This document shows positions 50,935 to 57,906 of a stretch of DNA of 64,000 nt, one piece after another. Position 1 is the first letter of the stretch, and each line of letters starts with the position of its first letter. The position numbers and the translations under genes were made by a program. The notes under the pieces are model-generated. The model saw only the letters and a program-made list of their open reading frames with translations, did no database searches and was not told the DNA's origin. Source of the DNA: an uncultured Eubacteriales bacterium (GTDB taxonomy: Bacteria > Bacillota > Clostridia > Oscillospirales > Acutalibacteraceae); NCBI GenBank assembly GCA_934561055.1, contig CAKTFN010000005.1, forward strand, positions 62,001-126,000, written 5' to 3'.

Positions 50935-51030
50935 TTCAGTCTGTAGTTTGTGCAACTCATATAGTGTTATTAGCACAATGTAATAAAAAAATTTGCAACT
51001 ACGTTGTTTCAAAAAAAATAGCACATAACT

Positions 51031-51123
51031 GTTCGGTATGACTTTCTATCGGGAACTATCAGCTTTTCTGCTTTGGGTTCTGTGGCCAAATATTATGGTG
51101 AGACACTTTCGATTTATGCATAA
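51031..51123 (+). pseudogene. Fragment resembling a bacteriocin-exporter C39 peptidase domain
   Basis: The frame VRYDFLSGTISFSALGSVAKYYGETLSIYA followed by a stop resembles the first ~30 residues of C39 peptidase domains of ABC exporters (usual pattern DCG-x-ACL...I/VAKYYG...LSI). The catalytic Cys and the CL pair are replaced by Ser and Phe-Ser, and nothing follows the stop. Probably a decayed piece of a bacteriocin or lantibiotic transporter gene. Short, so tentative. Confidence 0.35.
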
Positions 51124-51138
51124 CTATTGAGGTATAAA

Positions 51139-51333
51139 TTGGAAAAGATATCAAAAAGAATATTCGTCGGCATATATTTTCTTCTTGTCGCAATCTTTCT
51201 TGCTGTCATCGGGAGCAACGAAGATTACGGAACTTTTCTTATTGTGGGAATCGCTGCCTCAGTAATCGGCTCTGTGGTCTTTTTCCGCGGTCTTTTCAGA
51301 AAGTCCCGACGAAGGCAGAAAGTCTCGGATTAA
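51139..51333 (+). CDS. Small two-helix membrane protein of unknown function
   Basis: A 64-aa protein with two hydrophobic segments (IFVGIYFLLVAIFLAVIG and FLIVGIAASVIGSVVFF) and a basic tail (RKSRRRQKVSD), giving a hairpin topology with the tail inside. TTG 51139 is supported by TTGAGG 6 nt upstream; no ATG is available. It sits directly after the exporter-domain fragment, so it could be the surviving neighbour of a lost bacteriocin locus. Its last 38 nt overlap a minus-strand gene. Family not recognised. Confidence 0.5.
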   Translation: MEKISKRIFVGIYFLLVAIFLAVIGSNEDYGTFLIVGIAASVIGSVVFFRGLFRKSRRRQKVSD

Positions 51334-51475
51334 ACAGCGTGACTGCACACGGTATCTCCGATTTGCAAAAAGCCTGTTTGAAATCAGAGTAAAGCATATT
51401 TGCAAAACGGACTGCGGCGAAAACAAGGATGGCTGCAATTATCAGCGCAATGATTAACTTTTTAGCTTTTGTCAC
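51296..51475 (-). CDS. Small single-span membrane protein of unknown function
   Basis: A 59-aa protein beginning MTKAKKLIIALIIAAILVF: a short basic N-terminus then one membrane helix, then an external or lumenal ~38 residues with two cysteines (AFCKSEIPC). Translation starts at GTG 51475, with AAAGGAG 6-8 nt upstream, and two good promoters lie just ahead. It is too short for usual gene calling. It is convergent with, and overlaps by 38 nt, the plus-strand membrane protein gene. Function unknown. Confidence 0.6.
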   Translation of the reverse strand: MTKAKKLIIALIIAAILVFAAVRFANMLYSDFKQAFCKSEIPCAVTLFNPRLSAFVGTF

Positions 51476-51509
51476 GGCTTTTTCTCCTTTTTCTTTTTAT
51501 TATATCACA

Positions 51510-51538
51510 ATTATATCACGATTCAATTTTGCTTTCAA
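51510..51538 (-). promoter_or_regulatory. Promoter of the small minus-strand gene
   Basis: Minus-strand TTGAAA (51538-51533), 17-nt spacer, TATAAT (51515-51510). A second overlapping pair TTGAAT-16-TATAAT ends at 51499. Confidence 0.75.
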
Positions 51539-51567
51539 TCGGAATTATAAAATCTACCGTTTTACCC

Positions 51568-51595
51568 TTGACAAACAAAAAAATATGACTATAAT
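51568..51595 (+). promoter_or_regulatory. htpG promoter
   Basis: TTGACA (51568-51573), 16-nt spacer, TATAAT (51590-51595). Confidence 0.85.
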
Positions 51596-51633
51596 AGTTT
51601 TAGCACTCGGAAGTGTAGAGTGCTAAAACTATT
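51593..51633 (+). promoter_or_regulatory. CIRCE element (HrcA operator), extended
   Basis: Perfect CIRCE: TTAGCACTC (51600-51608), 9 nt, GAGTGCTAA (51618-51626). Pairing continues outward to 16-bp perfect arms (51593-51608 with 51618-51633), followed by T-residues. It overlaps the -10 box and start point, so HrcA would block htpG transcription without stress. Confidence 0.95.
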
Positions 51634-51695
51634 TTTTATTACTTTTCCGTCTGTTCTTTTTTCAGACGAACACAACATAAACAGGAGTGATTTTT

Positions 51696-53573
51696 ATGGC
51701 AAAGAAACAGTTCAAAGCTGAATCAAAAAAACTTCTTGATATGATGATTAATTCCATCTATACCAACAAGGACATTTTCCTTCGTGAGCTTATTTCAAAC
51801 GCAAGCGACGCACTTGACAAGCTTTATTACAACTCGCTTTCAGAGGACGCTTCGGGTCTTTCGAGGGACGATTACAAAATTCAAATCGAGCTTGACAAGG
51901 AAAACAGAACCCTCAAAATTTCCGATAACGGCTGCGGTATGGACGCAAAGGAACTTGAAACCAACCTCGGAACAATCGCAAAAAGCGGTTCGCTCGATTT
52001 CAAGAGCAATGCAGACAAAGACAAGGACGTTGAAATTATCGGTCAGTTCGGCGTTGGCTTTTACTCGGCGTTCATGGTCAGCGACGAGGTTACCGTTGAA
52101 AGCCGTCCCCACGGTTCAAACGAAGCTTTCCGCTGGAAGTCAAGCGGTGTTGACGGCTACACGGTTACCCCCTGCGAGAAAGAAACCGCCGGAACAACCG
52201 TAACGCTCAAAATCAAAGAAAACACCGAAAACGAAAACTTTGACAAATATCTTGATCCCTACACAATCAAAGATATCGTTTCAAAGTACTCCGATTATAT
52301 CCGCTATCCCATCATGATGGATATGGAAACGTCAAAGCTCAAAGAGGGTACAACGGACGAATACGAAACCGTTACCGAACCGACCCAACTCAACAGCATG
52401 GTTCCCCTTTGGAGAAAGAACAAAAATGAGATTACAAAAGAGGATTACGACAACTTCTACAAGTCAAAGTTCTACGACTACGAAGATCCGCTTCTTACGA
52501 TCCATTCAAAAACCGAGGGTCAAATTTCATATGACGCCCTTCTTTACATTCCGGCTCACGCTTCATATGACTATTACTCGAAGGAATTTGAAAAGGGCTT
52601 GCAGCTTTATTCAAACGGTGTTCTCATCATGGATAAATGCGCCGACCTTCTTCCGGATTACTTCAGCTTTGTCAAGGGTCTTGTCGATTCGGCCGACCTC
52701 ACGCTGAACATCTCCCGTGAAACGCTTCAGCAGGATCACCTTCTCAAAGTTATTGCAAAAAACCTTGAAAAGAAAATCAAATCCGAGCTTGAAAAACTTC
52801 TCAAAAACAAGCGTGAGGACTATGAAAAATTCTACAAAGCCTTTGGTCTTCAGCTCAAATTCGGAATTTACAACGGCTTCGGCGTCAACAAGGACGTTCT
52901 CAAAGACCTTGTTATGTTCTATTCCTCAAGCGAAAAGAAGCTTGTCACCCTCGGCGAATATGTTTCGAGAATGAAAGAGGAACAGAAAACGATTTACTAT
53001 GCCTGCGGCGAAACGACCGATAAAATTGATATGCTTCCCCAGGCGGACGCAGTCAAGGCGAAGGGCTTTGAAATTCTTTACTGCACCGACGACGTTGACG
53101 AATTTGCAATTCAGATGCTTCGTGAATACAACGACAAAACCTTCACCAACATCTGCGCCGACAAGCTTGACCTTGACACCGAAGAGGAAAAGAAAGCGCT
53201 TGAAGACGAAAACAAGGATTCGACCGACCTTCTTGACGCAATCAAAACCGCCCTTGACGGAAAGGTTTCCGTTGTACGCTTCACGAATAATCTTCATGAG
53301 CACCCGGTCTGCCTGACGAGCGAAGGTATGCTTTCGCTTGAAATGGAAAAAGTTCTCAACTCAATGCCGAACGGAAACTCGATGAAAGCCGAACTTGCGC
53401 TTGAAATCAACCGCAATCACCCGATTGCCGAAAAGCTCAAAGCACTCTTTGAAACGGACAAAGACAAGCTTTCAAAGTACGCAAAGATTCTTTATGCAGA
53501 GGCCTGCCTCATCAGCGGAAAGAGTATTGAAAACCCTGCGGAGTTCAGCGAACTTGTTTGCGAATTGATGTAA
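51696..53573 (+). CDS. htpG: Molecular chaperone HtpG (Hsp90)
   Basis: Bacterial Hsp90, 625 aa. The N-terminal ATPase has the GHKL motifs ELISNASDALDKL, DNGCGMDAKEL and GQFGVGFYSAFMV. A middle domain with the NISRETLQQ catalytic-loop string and a C-terminal dimerisation domain follow. ATG 51696 follows AGGAGTG. The CIRCE element in the promoter places it under HrcA, unlike B. subtilis htpG. Confidence 0.97.
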   Translation: MAKKQFKAESKKLLDMMINSIYTNKDIFLRELISNASDALDKLYYNSLSEDASGLSRDDYKIQIELDKENRTLKISDNGCGMDAKELETNLGTIAKSGSLDFKSNADKDKDVEIIGQFGVGFYSAFMVSDEVTVESRPHGSNEAFRWKSSGVDGYTVTPCEKETAGTTVTLKIKENTENENFDKYLDPYTIKDIVSKYSDYIRYPIMMDMETSKLKEGTTDEYETVTEPTQLNSMVPLWRKNKNEITKEDYDNFYKSKFYDYEDPLLTIHSKTEGQISYDALLYIPAHASYDYYSKEFEKGLQLYSNGVLIMDKCADLLPDYFSFVKGLVDSADLTLNISRETLQQDHLLKVIAKNLEKKIKSELEKLLKNKREDYEKFYKAFGLQLKFGIYNGFGVNKDVLKDLVMFYSSSEKKLVTLGEYVSRMKEEQKTIYYACGETTDKIDMLPQADAVKAKGFEILYCTDDVDEFAIQMLREYNDKTFTNICADKLDLDTEEEKKALEDENKDSTDLLDAIKTALDGKVSVVRFTNNLHEHPVCLTSEGMLSLEMEKVLNSMPNGNSMKAELALEINRNHPIAEKLKALFETDKDKLSKYAKILYAEACLISGKSIENPAEFSELVCELM

Positions 53574-53591
53574 AAACAAAAAACCGACCGC

Positions 53592-53620
53592 TTGACAAAT
53601 ATCGGACGGTCGGGTATAAT
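53592..53620 (+). promoter_or_regulatory. Consensus promoter of the 53.6 kb RNA
   Basis: TTGACA (53592-53597), 17-nt spacer, TATAAT (53615-53620): perfect. CCGACCGC ends at the -35 and CGGTCGG ends in the spacer, so the promoter lies within a hairpin that, on the minus strand, is a terminator (GCGGTCGGTTTTTT). Confidence 0.9.
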
Positions 53621-53626
53621 ATGAAT

Positions 53627-53714
53627 AAAGAGGGTGCCGCAGTAAGCGGTTGCTCCACTTGTTAGTTATTTCAAAGAAACACCGCCAAGTGGAAGAGGGC
53701 GGTGTTTCTTACAT
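53627..53714 (+). ncRNA. Short structured RNA facing a toxin-like gene; pseudoknot to terminator loop
   Basis: Hairpin 1 CCGC-AGTAA-GCGG (53637-53649), 5-nt linker, CCACTT (53655-53660), 13-nt linker, then terminator stem AAGAAACACCGCC/GGCGGTGTTTCTT (53674-53686 with 53698-53710). The terminator loop begins AAGTGG, perfectly complementary to CCACTT. Promoter, parts and spacing match the RNA at 18.3 kb. The RNA converges on the 32-aa toxin-like gene and overlaps its predicted mRNA through the shared terminator, as in type I antitoxins. It has no ORF with a good RBS. Confidence 0.7.
53674..53714. terminator. Shared bidirectional terminator of the RNA and the toxin-like gene
   Basis: A 13-bp perfect stem (53674-53686 with 53698-53710) and 11-nt loop. 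It ends the plus-strand RNA and the convergent minus-strand mRNA. Confidence 0.8.
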
Positions 53715-53725
53715 TTTATGTAAGA

Positions 53726-53824
53726 TTACTTCTTGTTAACGAAAATCGTATAACAGAGAGAGATAACTTCGACAAGTAGCGAAAGAATCGCCACAACTAA
53801 GCCGATAAAAGCAAAGTTTGTCAT
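53726..53824 (-). CDS. 32-aa hydrophobic peptide resembling type I/holin-like toxins
   Basis: MTNFAFIGLVVAILSLLVEVISLCYTIFVNKK is given here in pieces: an N-terminal MTNFAFIGLVVAILSLL helix continuing to CYTIF, and a basic NKK tail, one membrane span in all. SD GAGGAGG stands 7 nt before ATG 53824 but is folded in a hairpin (CTCCTC-GCAA-GAGGAG, 53848-53833), which would hide it. The gene has its own promoter and a 3' hairpin shared with the convergent RNA. Size, composition, SD masking and convergent RNA fit type I toxins such as TxpA/BsrG or the Hol_Tox family. Too short for routine calling. Confidence 0.65.
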   Translation of the reverse strand: MTNFAFIGLVVAILSLLVEVISLCYTIFVNKK

Positions 53825-53832
53825 GCTATCAC

Positions 53833-53848
53833 CTCCTCTTGCGAGGAG
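53833..53848 (-). promoter_or_regulatory. SD-sequestering hairpin of the toxin-like mRNA
   Basis: CTCCTC (53848-53843), loop GCAA, GAGGAG (53838-53833); the 3' arm is the Shine-Dalgarno sequence. Confidence 0.7.
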
Positions 53849-53883
53849 CAAACCGCCTACCGTTTTATTACGGCACCGAAAGT

Positions 53884-53912
53884 ATGGTAACATAGGAGTC
53901 GAATTTTGTCAA
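53884..53912 (-). promoter_or_regulatory. Promoter of the toxin-like gene
   Basis: Minus-strand TTGACA (53912-53907), 17-nt spacer, TACCAT (53889-53884); the leader is about 50-55 nt. Confidence 0.7.
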
Positions 53913-53913
53913 T

Positions 53914-53960
53914 AATAAAACTGCCGGAATGAAATCGTTCATTTTCGGCAGTTTATTTTT
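53914..53960. terminator. Terminator of the XRE gene
   Basis: AAACTGCCG (53918-53926) pairs with CGGCAGTTT (53946-53954), with further pairing inside; T-rich on both sides. Its T-tract on the minus strand runs straight into the -35 of the toxin-like gene. Confidence 0.85.
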
Positions 53961-54195
53961 TATATTCAACTATATCTTCAATGCGACATTCGAGCGTAAA
54001 ACAAAGGCGGGCAAGCACATCACAGTCAATCCGTTCAACGTTTCCGGTGTACCACTTGTTGATTACCTCAAAGCGCGTATTCGTCAGCCGAGAAAGCTGA
54101 TAGCGGGTAAGATTTTTTTGCTCCATCATGTCACGAAGTTTAATTTTTATTTTTCCGTAATTTTGAATTGTTGAAACCGATTTGAAATCTTCCAT
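53953..54195 (-). CDS. Cro/CI-type HTH regulator
   Basis: An 80-aa single-domain HTH protein: IKLRDMMEQKNLTRYQLSRLTNTRFEVINKWYTG carries the two DNA-binding helices, ending in CRIEDIVEYKK, the usual C-terminus of short XRE proteins. AAAGGA precedes the ATG. It is divergent from the LRR protein gene, whose promoter contains a perfect 18-bp palindrome, so it probably regulates that gene. The stop lies inside its own terminator. Confidence 0.88.
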   Translation of the reverse strand: MEDFKSVSTIQNYGKIKIKLRDMMEQKNLTRYQLSRLTNTRFEVINKWYTGNVERIDCDVLARLCFTLECRIEDIVEYKK

Positions 54196-54249
54196 TCTTT
54201 AATTCCTTTGTTGTTTTTATAATTTATATTCTATATTTATAGTTACTTG

Positions 54250-54289
54250 TTGACAATTCGCTTATGCAGTGTTACTATATATATAGTAA
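54250..54289 (+). promoter_or_regulatory. LRR gene promoter with an 18-bp palindrome
   Basis: TTGACA (54250-54255), 17-nt spacer, TACTAT (54273-54278). A perfect palindrome TTACTATATATATAGTAA (54272-54289) covers the -10 and start point, a likely site for the adjacent HTH protein. Confidence 0.7.
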
Positions 54290-54309
54290 TAACAAAGGAG
54301 TTGAAAATA

Positions 54310-56667
54310 ATGAAAAAATTATTAAAAGAATCGGTTTTCCTGTTTTTGGCAATTATAATGGTTATCTGTGCCATACCGTTTGCAGGCGGAACGTTTGAGG
54401 CAATGGCAGAGAGCGAAGAATTCACAGAGGGATATTATACCTATGAAGTTGAAAATGATGAAGCAACAATTATCAGTTGCGATAAGAGTATCAGCGGCGA
54501 TGTTGTTATTCCGAGTGAACTCGGCGGATATCTGGTAGTAGGGATAGGTGATTCTGCATTCGGATATTGCACCGACTTGACAAATATAACTATACCGGAT
54601 AGTGTAAGCAAAATTGGCAGTGGTGCATTTCATAACACAGCTTGGTATGATAACCAACCCAATGGCGATGTTTACGCCGGAAGAGTTTACTATTCTTATA
54701 AAGGGACAATGCCTAGTAATACAAGCATTTCACTAAAAGAAGGAACAATCGGTATTGCAGAGTCGGCATTTTCTGATTGTTCCGGTTTAAAAAAAGTAAC
54801 TCTGCCAGACGGTTTAAAAAATATAGGCGAATATGCATTTATTCGATGTGAAAATCTGGAAACCATAAAAATACCTTATGGTGTAACAAGAATTGAATAC
54901 CTTACATTCCATGGTTGTAAAAGCTTAACAAGCGTTAGTATTCCAAATAGTGTAACCGTTATCGATGATAGTGCATTCGAGTGGTGCACAAGCTTAACGA
55001 ATGTCAATATTCCAAATGGTGTAATTGATATTGGAAATTTTGCATTTGAGGGTTGCACCAATTTGACAGGTATAATCATTCCGGATAGTGTAACAAGTGT
55101 TGGTGCGAGAGCATTTGACTCTTGTGAGAATTTAGAAAATATAACTATTCCCGATGGAATAAATACCTTCGGAAATAATGTTTTTGAAAACACTGTATGG
55201 TATAACAGACAACCTGACGGTGATGTTTATATAGGAAATATTTACTATGTATATAAAGGCTTAAAGTCTGAAAATACAAGCACCACAATTAAAGATGGAA
55301 CAAGGGTGATTGCAGACGACGCATTTAGAGGTTGCAGCGAATTAACCAGCGTAACAATTCCGAACAGTGTAATAAGTATTGGGGGTTGCGCATTTCACAG
55401 TTGCACCGGATTAACAAGCATAACAATTCCGAACAGTGTAATAAGCATTGGGGGCGGTGCATTTGGTTTTTGCACCGGTTTGATGAACATAACTATACCG
55501 AATGGTGTAACAACTATTAATGAAGCGACATTTTATTACTGTACTTCTTTATCGGAAATAACAATACCTAATAGCGTAACGGATATAAAAGATACTGCAT
55601 TTCGGAGTTGTATTAATTTAAAAAGTATAACAATTCCGGATAGTGTAACAAGCATTGAAGATGAATCTATAGGCTACTATTATTATAATACTGCATACCC
55701 GGATATTGGAAAAATCGAAAACTTCACTATCTACGGTCACACCGGAACCGCCGCAGAAACCTACGCAAACGAAAACGGTTTCACCTTCATTGCTCTTGAC
55801 GATGGACACACTCACACCTTCTCCGCTTGGACGGTGACGAAGGAAGCGACCTGCACTGAAGAGGGCGAGGAAACAAGAAGCTGTTCCTGCGGTGAAACTC
55901 AAACAAGAAAAACCGAAAAGAAAGAACACAGCCTAACTCATGTTGAGGAAGATTCAACCTGCAAAATTCAAGGCGTTTCTTACGATATCTGCGATATGTG
56001 CGGAAACACATTTAACTATTCCGTTCTTCCGCTTGCACCGCACACTTTCGGCGAATGGAAAGTAACAAAAGAAGCAACGTCTTTTGAATACGGCGAAAGA
56101 ATGAGAAGCTGCTCGGTCTGCGGCTTTGAAGAAAAGGAAAGAATTGAAAAGCTTCCCGTCAGTGAAGTCAAGGACGAAAAAACCGGAATTTCCGTGATTT
56201 GCCCGGACGGCAGTTATGACGGCAAGGTTGAAATTGAAGTCACCGAAACCTTTGACGGAACTTCTTATCACGTTCTCAACACCGAAAAAGGCAACTTCAA
56301 AAAATCCCTTTTTGACATCACAACAACGATAGACGGCGAAAAGGTTCAGCCGAACGGAACAGTTTTTGTAAAGATTCCCCTTCCAGATGGTTACAACGCA
56401 GAAAAAACCGTTGTGTATTACGTCACAAATGACGGCAAGCTTGAAAAGATTGAGAGTGAAGTTAAAGACGGATACATCATTTTTGAAGCAACACATTTCA
56501 GCTTTTATGCCGTTGTTGACGAAAGCTCAACCGTTAATCCGTCGCAAAACTGCTCCTGTGCCTGCCACAAAAAGGGCATTGTAAAATTCTTCTTCAAGAT
56601 TAAACTTTTCTTCCAAAAGCTTTTCAAAAAGAACAAGCTTTGCAAGTGCGGAGTCAATCATTATTGA
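54310..56667 (+). CDS. BspA-like leucine-rich repeat surface protein
   Basis: A 785-aa exported protein. The signal peptide (MKKLLKESVFLFLAIIMVIC...AMAE) is followed by ~15-18 LRR_5 repeats of 23 residues with the pattern TSIxIPNSVxxIGxxAFxxC (to residue ~475). Next come two repeats of the HTFxxWxVTKEATxxExGE..RSCxxCG type, a beta-rich domain, and the tail CSCACHKKG...FFQKLFKKNKLCKCGVNHY. The tail is one seen on many surface proteins of gut Oscillospirales and may anchor or sort the protein. ATG 54310 follows AAAGGAG. The repeat half is more A/T-rich than the rest, hinting at transfer or rapid repeat turnover. Confidence 0.88.
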   Translation: MKKLLKESVFLFLAIIMVICAIPFAGGTFEAMAESEEFTEGYYTYEVENDEATIISCDKSISGDVVIPSELGGYLVVGIGDSAFGYCTDLTNITIPDSVSKIGSGAFHNTAWYDNQPNGDVYAGRVYYSYKGTMPSNTSISLKEGTIGIAESAFSDCSGLKKVTLPDGLKNIGEYAFIRCENLETIKIPYGVTRIEYLTFHGCKSLTSVSIPNSVTVIDDSAFEWCTSLTNVNIPNGVIDIGNFAFEGCTNLTGIIIPDSVTSVGARAFDSCENLENITIPDGINTFGNNVFENTVWYNRQPDGDVYIGNIYYVYKGLKSENTSTTIKDGTRVIADDAFRGCSELTSVTIPNSVISIGGCAFHSCTGLTSITIPNSVISIGGGAFGFCTGLMNITIPNGVTTINEATFYYCTSLSEITIPNSVTDIKDTAFRSCINLKSITIPDSVTSIEDESIGYYYYNTAYPDIGKIENFTIYGHTGTAAETYANENGFTFIALDDGHTHTFSAWTVTKEATCTEEGEETRSCSCGETQTRKTEKKEHSLTHVEEDSTCKIQGVSYDICDMCGNTFNYSVLPLAPHTFGEWKVTKEATSFEYGERMRSCSVCGFEEKERIEKLPVSEVKDEKTGISVICPDGSYDGKVEIEVTETFDGTSYHVLNTEKGNFKKSLFDITTTIDGEKVQPNGTVFVKIPLPDGYNAEKTVVYYVTNDGKLEKIESEVKDGYIIFEATHFSFYAVVDESSTVNPSQNCSCACHKKGIVKFFFKIKLFFQKLFKKNKLCKCGVNHY

Positions 56668-56685
56668 TAACAAAAAACCGACCGC

Positions 56686-56750
56686 TTGACTTTTCTTTTG
56701 CGGTCGGGTATCATAAAAGGGTAATCACCTTCGATTGCCCTTTTATTTTT
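56686..56750 (+). promoter_or_regulatory. LysR gene promoter overlapped by a 12-bp hairpin
   Basis: TTGACT (56686-56691), 17-nt spacer, TATCAT (56709-56714). AAAAGGGTAATC (56715-56726) then pairs with GATTGCCCTTTT (56733-56744), followed by ATTTTTTT. Its position over the start point suits an operator; the T-run also makes it terminator-like. On the minus strand the promoter hairpin (GCGGTCGG, TTTTTT) is a terminator. Confidence 0.6.
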
Positions 56751-56767
56751 TTGTTTCGGAGAAAACT

Positions 56768-57658
56768 ATGGATATCAAAAAGCTTGAAGTTTTTATAAAT
56801 GCCGTTGACCTCGGCAGTCTCACAAAGGTTGCAGGAATCATGGGGTACACCCAATCCGGAATCACCCACGTTATAAATGCGCTTGAAAAAGAGATGGGCT
56901 TTCCCCTTCTTGTAAGAAGCCGAAACGGAGTTGCCCCCACGCCGGAGGGCGCAAGGCTAATTCCGTCAATCCGTGCGATTTTGGTTCATTCCGGTCAGCT
57001 CGAAAAGGAAATCTCTCTCGTTCGCCAGCGCAAAAGCGGCGTTATCCGTGTTGCGGCGTACACAAGTATGCTCATGCACTGGCTTCCGCTCATCGTCAAA
57101 AAGTTCCACGAGAAATTTCCCGACATTGCCGTTGAGCTAAGCTCTTCGAGCATTGACGGAACTTATCAGATGCTTGAGGCCGGCGATATCGACCTTGCGT
57201 TCGTCAGCAGACAAAAGAGCTATCCGGATTTTGATTACATCCACCTTCGCAATGACGCCCTCCTCGCAATTCTTCCGAAAACGCCGGAAAACGAAAAACT
57301 TAACTGCTTCCCGATAAGACTCTACGAAGGAAAGGATTTCATTATGCCTTACTTCGGCTTTGACAAGGATATTCTTTGCGTTTTTGAACGTGAAAACGTT
57401 ACTCCCAATATCGAGCCGGCCTATGTTGATGACCAGACGGTCATTATTATGGTTGAACACGGAATGGGAATCAGTATGCTCTCCGAGCTTGTTATGCTTG
57501 AAAACACAAACAGTGTTGTTGCCGTTCCGGTTGTTCCGGAAGCACACCGTGAGCTTGTAATCTGTCTCAAGTCGCTCAAAAACGCCTCTCTCCCCTTCAG
57601 GGAATTCATCAACTGTGCAAAAGAGGTGCTTTGCGAGCTTTATCCGGAGCAAAAATAA
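56768..57658 (+). CDS. LysR-family transcription regulator
   Basis: A 296-aa LysR regulator with an N-terminal winged HTH (MDIKKLEVFINAVDLGSLTKVAG...TQSGITHVINALEKEMG in order) and a periplasmic-binding-fold effector domain. ATG 56768 follows CGGAG by 7 nt; the longer frame overlaps the promoter hairpin. The branched-chain amino acid transport operon begins ~230 nt downstream on the same strand and could be its target, though LysR genes are more often divergent from targets. Confidence 0.93.
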   Translation: MDIKKLEVFINAVDLGSLTKVAGIMGYTQSGITHVINALEKEMGFPLLVRSRNGVAPTPEGARLIPSIRAILVHSGQLEKEISLVRQRKSGVIRVAAYTSMLMHWLPLIVKKFHEKFPDIAVELSSSSIDGTYQMLEAGDIDLAFVSRQKSYPDFDYIHLRNDALLAILPKTPENEKLNCFPIRLYEGKDFIMPYFGFDKDILCVFERENVTPNIEPAYVDDQTVIIMVEHGMGISMLSELVMLENTNSVVAVPVVPEAHRELVICLKSLKNASLPFREFINCAKEVLCELYPEQK

Positions 57659-57698
57659 CTCGCTGAGGAATTAACATAATTTTACTATTCCGAGAAGT

Positions 57699-57735
57699 AC
57701 GTCAAGTATTACAAAATGTAATACTTGACGTTTTG
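57699..57735. terminator. 14-bp perfect inverted repeat after the LysR gene
   Basis: ACGTCAAGTATTAC (57699-57712) and GTAATACTTGACGT (57718-57731) flank AAAAT, then TTTG. Probably the LysR terminator, though the arms are unusually A/T-rich and the T-run short; an operator role is also possible. The rest of the 348-nt gap to livJ holds a short hairpin (ACCC/GGGT) and the liv promoter. Confidence 0.55.
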
Positions 57736-57877
57736 ATTGACGTACCCTTTTCCGGGTTTTTCTGAGTGTGTGTCGCTGTATAAGCCGTGTTTTTTTGTGC
57801 AATATGTTAAAATTTTGGAATATTTTTTGTCGTTATCGTGCAAAAAAGCAGAAAATGAGAAGCTTTTCAAAACCTTG

Positions 57878-57906
57878 TTGACAATTAAAAACTGTAATGC
57901 TATAAT
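57878..57906 (+). promoter_or_regulatory. Consensus promoter of the liv operon
   Basis: TTGACA (57878-57883), 17-nt spacer, TATAAT (57901-57906); leader of about 95 nt. Confidence 0.88.

Noticed and set aside
54310..55700. CRISPR-like repeat array in the 54.3-55.7 kb region
   Set aside because: The ~69-bp periodicity is the in-frame 23-residue LRR_5 repeat of the surface protein, without unique spacers.
53581..56720. Integrated element bounded by the similar CCGACCGCTTGAC stretches at 53.58 and 56.68 kb
   Set aside because: The two stretches are promoter/terminator hairpins that also occur at 12.6 and 18.4 kb in partial form; no integrase, transposase or target duplication was found.
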